A stretch of DNA of 64,000 nt from Thiobacillus sp. SCUT-2 (GTDB taxonomy: Bacteria > Pseudomonadota > Gammaproteobacteria > Burkholderiales > Thiobacillaceae). A program made the translations under genes and the position numbers. The notes under the pieces were generated by a model. It was given only the letters and a program-made list of their open reading frames with translations, made no database searches and was not told the DNA's origin. Below are positions 62,839 through 64,000 of this stretch, one piece after another (within the stretch, counting starts at the first letter, position 1; each line of letters starts with the position of its first letter). The stretch is taken from NCBI RefSeq assembly GCF_035621355.1, contig NZ_CP141769.1, positions 1,612,001 to 1,676,000 on the forward strand, written 5' to 3'.

Positions 62839-64000
62839 TCAGGCACGCAGACTGGCATTGCACTGACGAAGCGCGGCATCGACCAGTTTCTGCACTGCAT
62901 CTTCCACTTCCTGATCCGTCAATGTGCGTTCAGTATCTTGCATAACTACCCGGATTGCAAGGCTTTTTTGGTTTTCCGGCACGCCCTTTCCGCGGTATTC
63001 GTCGAACACGTCGATGGTGCGCACCCAGCTTGCCGCGGCCTCGCGCAGGACGTCGACCAGCTCGCCCGCCGGCGTGTGCGCATCCAGCACGAACGCGAGG
63101 TCGCGCCGCACTTGCGGGAAGCGCGACAGCCCGCCATGGCGCGGCAGCGCACGGCGGGTGACGGCCTCGCTGTCGAGCTCGAACAGCACCGGCGCCGCCG
63201 GCAGGTCGAATGCCTGCACCAGACGCGGGTGCAGCGTGCCGACCCAGCCGACGGCGCGGCCGCCCGCGCACACCTCGGCGCATTGGCCCGGATGCAGCGC
63301 GGGATGAGCGCCGCGACGCACGTCGAGCGCACGGCCGAACAGGCGTTCGAGATCGCCCTTCACGTCGAAGAAATCGACGCGGCGCGCCTTCGTGCCCCAC
63401 TGCTCCGGCGCGGCGTCGCCGTAGGCCAGGCCGCCGAGCTTCAGCGGCTGCGCGTCGAGCGATGCGTAGACGCGGCCCAGCTCGAAGACGCGCACGCGAT
63501 CCTGCTGGCGATTCAGGTTGTGGCGCAGCGTCTCGATCAACCCGCCCCACAGCGTGGTGCGCATCGCGGAGAGCTGGCTGGCGATCGGGTTGGCGAGCGG
63601 CAGCGGGCATGCCGCGGGGTCGAGCGCGGTCTCCCACGCCGGGTCGACGAAGCTGTAGGTGACGACTTCCTGATAGTCGAGATCGACCAGCGTCTGCCGC
63701 AGCGCATCCTCCGCGACCACCTTCTCGTCCTGCGGCAGCATGCGCGACGGCGCCGCCGGCGGCTGCGCGGGGATGTTGTCGTAGCCGAACAGGCGCACCG
63801 CCTCCTCGATCAGGTCCTCCTCGATCGCGAGGTCAAAGCGGAAGCTCGGCGGGGTGACGATCAGATTGTCGTCGCGGCGCTCGACTGCCGCGCCCAGCGC
63901 CGCCAGGCCCGCCGCCACCTGGCCGGCGTCGAGCTCGACGCCGGCGACGCGCGTGAGGCGCGCCAGGCGCAGGGTGATCGGCTCGCGCTTCGGCAGGTCG
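62839..64000 (-). CDS. pheT: Phenylalanyl-tRNA synthetase beta subunit (5' end beyond the window)
   Basis: This is the C-terminal portion, about 387 residues, of the 790-residue beta chain. The B5 domain end (PPSFRFDLAIEEDLIEEAVRLFGYDNIP, in family blocks), the B6-B7 pseudo-catalytic domain (ELGRVY, LGGLAYG, DFFDVKGDLERL) and the anticodon-binding ferredoxin-like domain (FPQVRRDLAFVLD to QNTERTLTDQEVEDAV-like end) are seen. It aminoacylates tRNA-Phe with PheS. Followed by ihfA 65 bp later. Confidence 0.95.
   Translation of the reverse strand, partial: DLPKREPITLRLARLTRVAGVELDAGQVAAGLAALGAAVERRDDNLIVTPPSFRFDLAIEEDLIEEAVRLFGYDNIPAQPPAAPSRMLPQDEKVVAEDALRQTLVDLDYQEVVTYSFVDPAWETALDPAACPLPLANPIASQLSAMRTTLWGGLIETLRHNLNRQQDRVRVFELGRVYASLDAQPLKLGGLAYGDAAPEQWGTKARRVDFFDVKGDLERLFGRALDVRRGAHPALHPGQCAEVCAGGRAVGWVGTLHPRLVQAFDLPAAPVLFELDSEAVTRRALPRHGGLSRFPQVRRDLAFVLDAHTPAGELVDVLREAAASWVRTIDVFDEYRGKGVPENQKSLAIRVVMQDTERTLTDQEVEDAVQKLVDAALRQCNASLRA

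Overview
The window is about 64 kb of high-GC chromosomal DNA from a betaproteobacterium. A Rhodocyclales or Nitrosomonadales/Thiobacillus-like lineage is an inference from gene content and codon bias. Supporting signs are the order pheT-ihfA-merR-type regulator-tRNA-Pro, many c-di-GMP proteins, a CobD/CbiB-like protein, and molybdopterin, polyphosphate and b561-type cytochrome genes. Gene density is high, with many ATGA-type overlaps. There is no rRNA, CRISPR array, phage or intact insertion sequence.

Left part (1-10.7 kb): the end of a flagellar locus (compact fliF), then sixA, a CYTH-CHAD protein and divergent ppk1 (polyphosphate and phosphate metabolism), a proline/arginine-rich lipoprotein, a metallophosphoesterase-glycosyltransferase pair that looks like phosphate-stress lipid remodelling, and htpG behind a near-consensus heat-shock promoter. 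From 10.7 to 13.8 kb there is an accessory stretch of clearly lower GC. It holds three unfamiliar genes, one with a PD-(D/E)XK nuclease signature and one resembling abortive-infection proteins, and short dispersed repeats.

Middle part (13.8-41 kb): two methyltransferases, a TauD-like dioxygenase, cytochrome b561, a family-6 uracil/hypoxanthine-DNA glycosylase, several diguanylate cyclases and a GGDEF/EAL protein, a glutathione transferase, rtcA and cfa. A four-gene overlapping operon (small membrane-anchored protein, CobD-like, SpmA-SpmB fusion, exopolyphosphatase) runs away from a 1202-residue PAS/GAF/GGDEF/EAL protein. A metallo-beta-lactamase, a PleD-like cyclase, a fluoride-channel operon and a ModE-type regulator follow.

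Right part (41-64 kb): a sensor kinase and sigma54 activator face a sigma54-type promoter that drives a 61-residue protein and a DUF599 membrane protein, with two identical-architecture dyads (GTTGC-N5-GCAAC) between them. This is the best candidate for an undescribed regulatory system. Next come rlhA, yceI with cytochrome b561, and moaE-moaD-moeA-mobB divergent from moaA with a ModE-like box between them. An egtB-like/selD/egtD cluster suggests selenoneine rather than ergothioneine synthesis. The window ends with an HD-GYP protein, selO, two unknown genes, a second low-GC orphan gene, sodB with a strong terminator, tRNA-Pro(GGG), a MerR-family regulator, ihfA and the 3' part of pheT.

No searches were run. 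Functions rest on reading motifs and on knowledge of the families.
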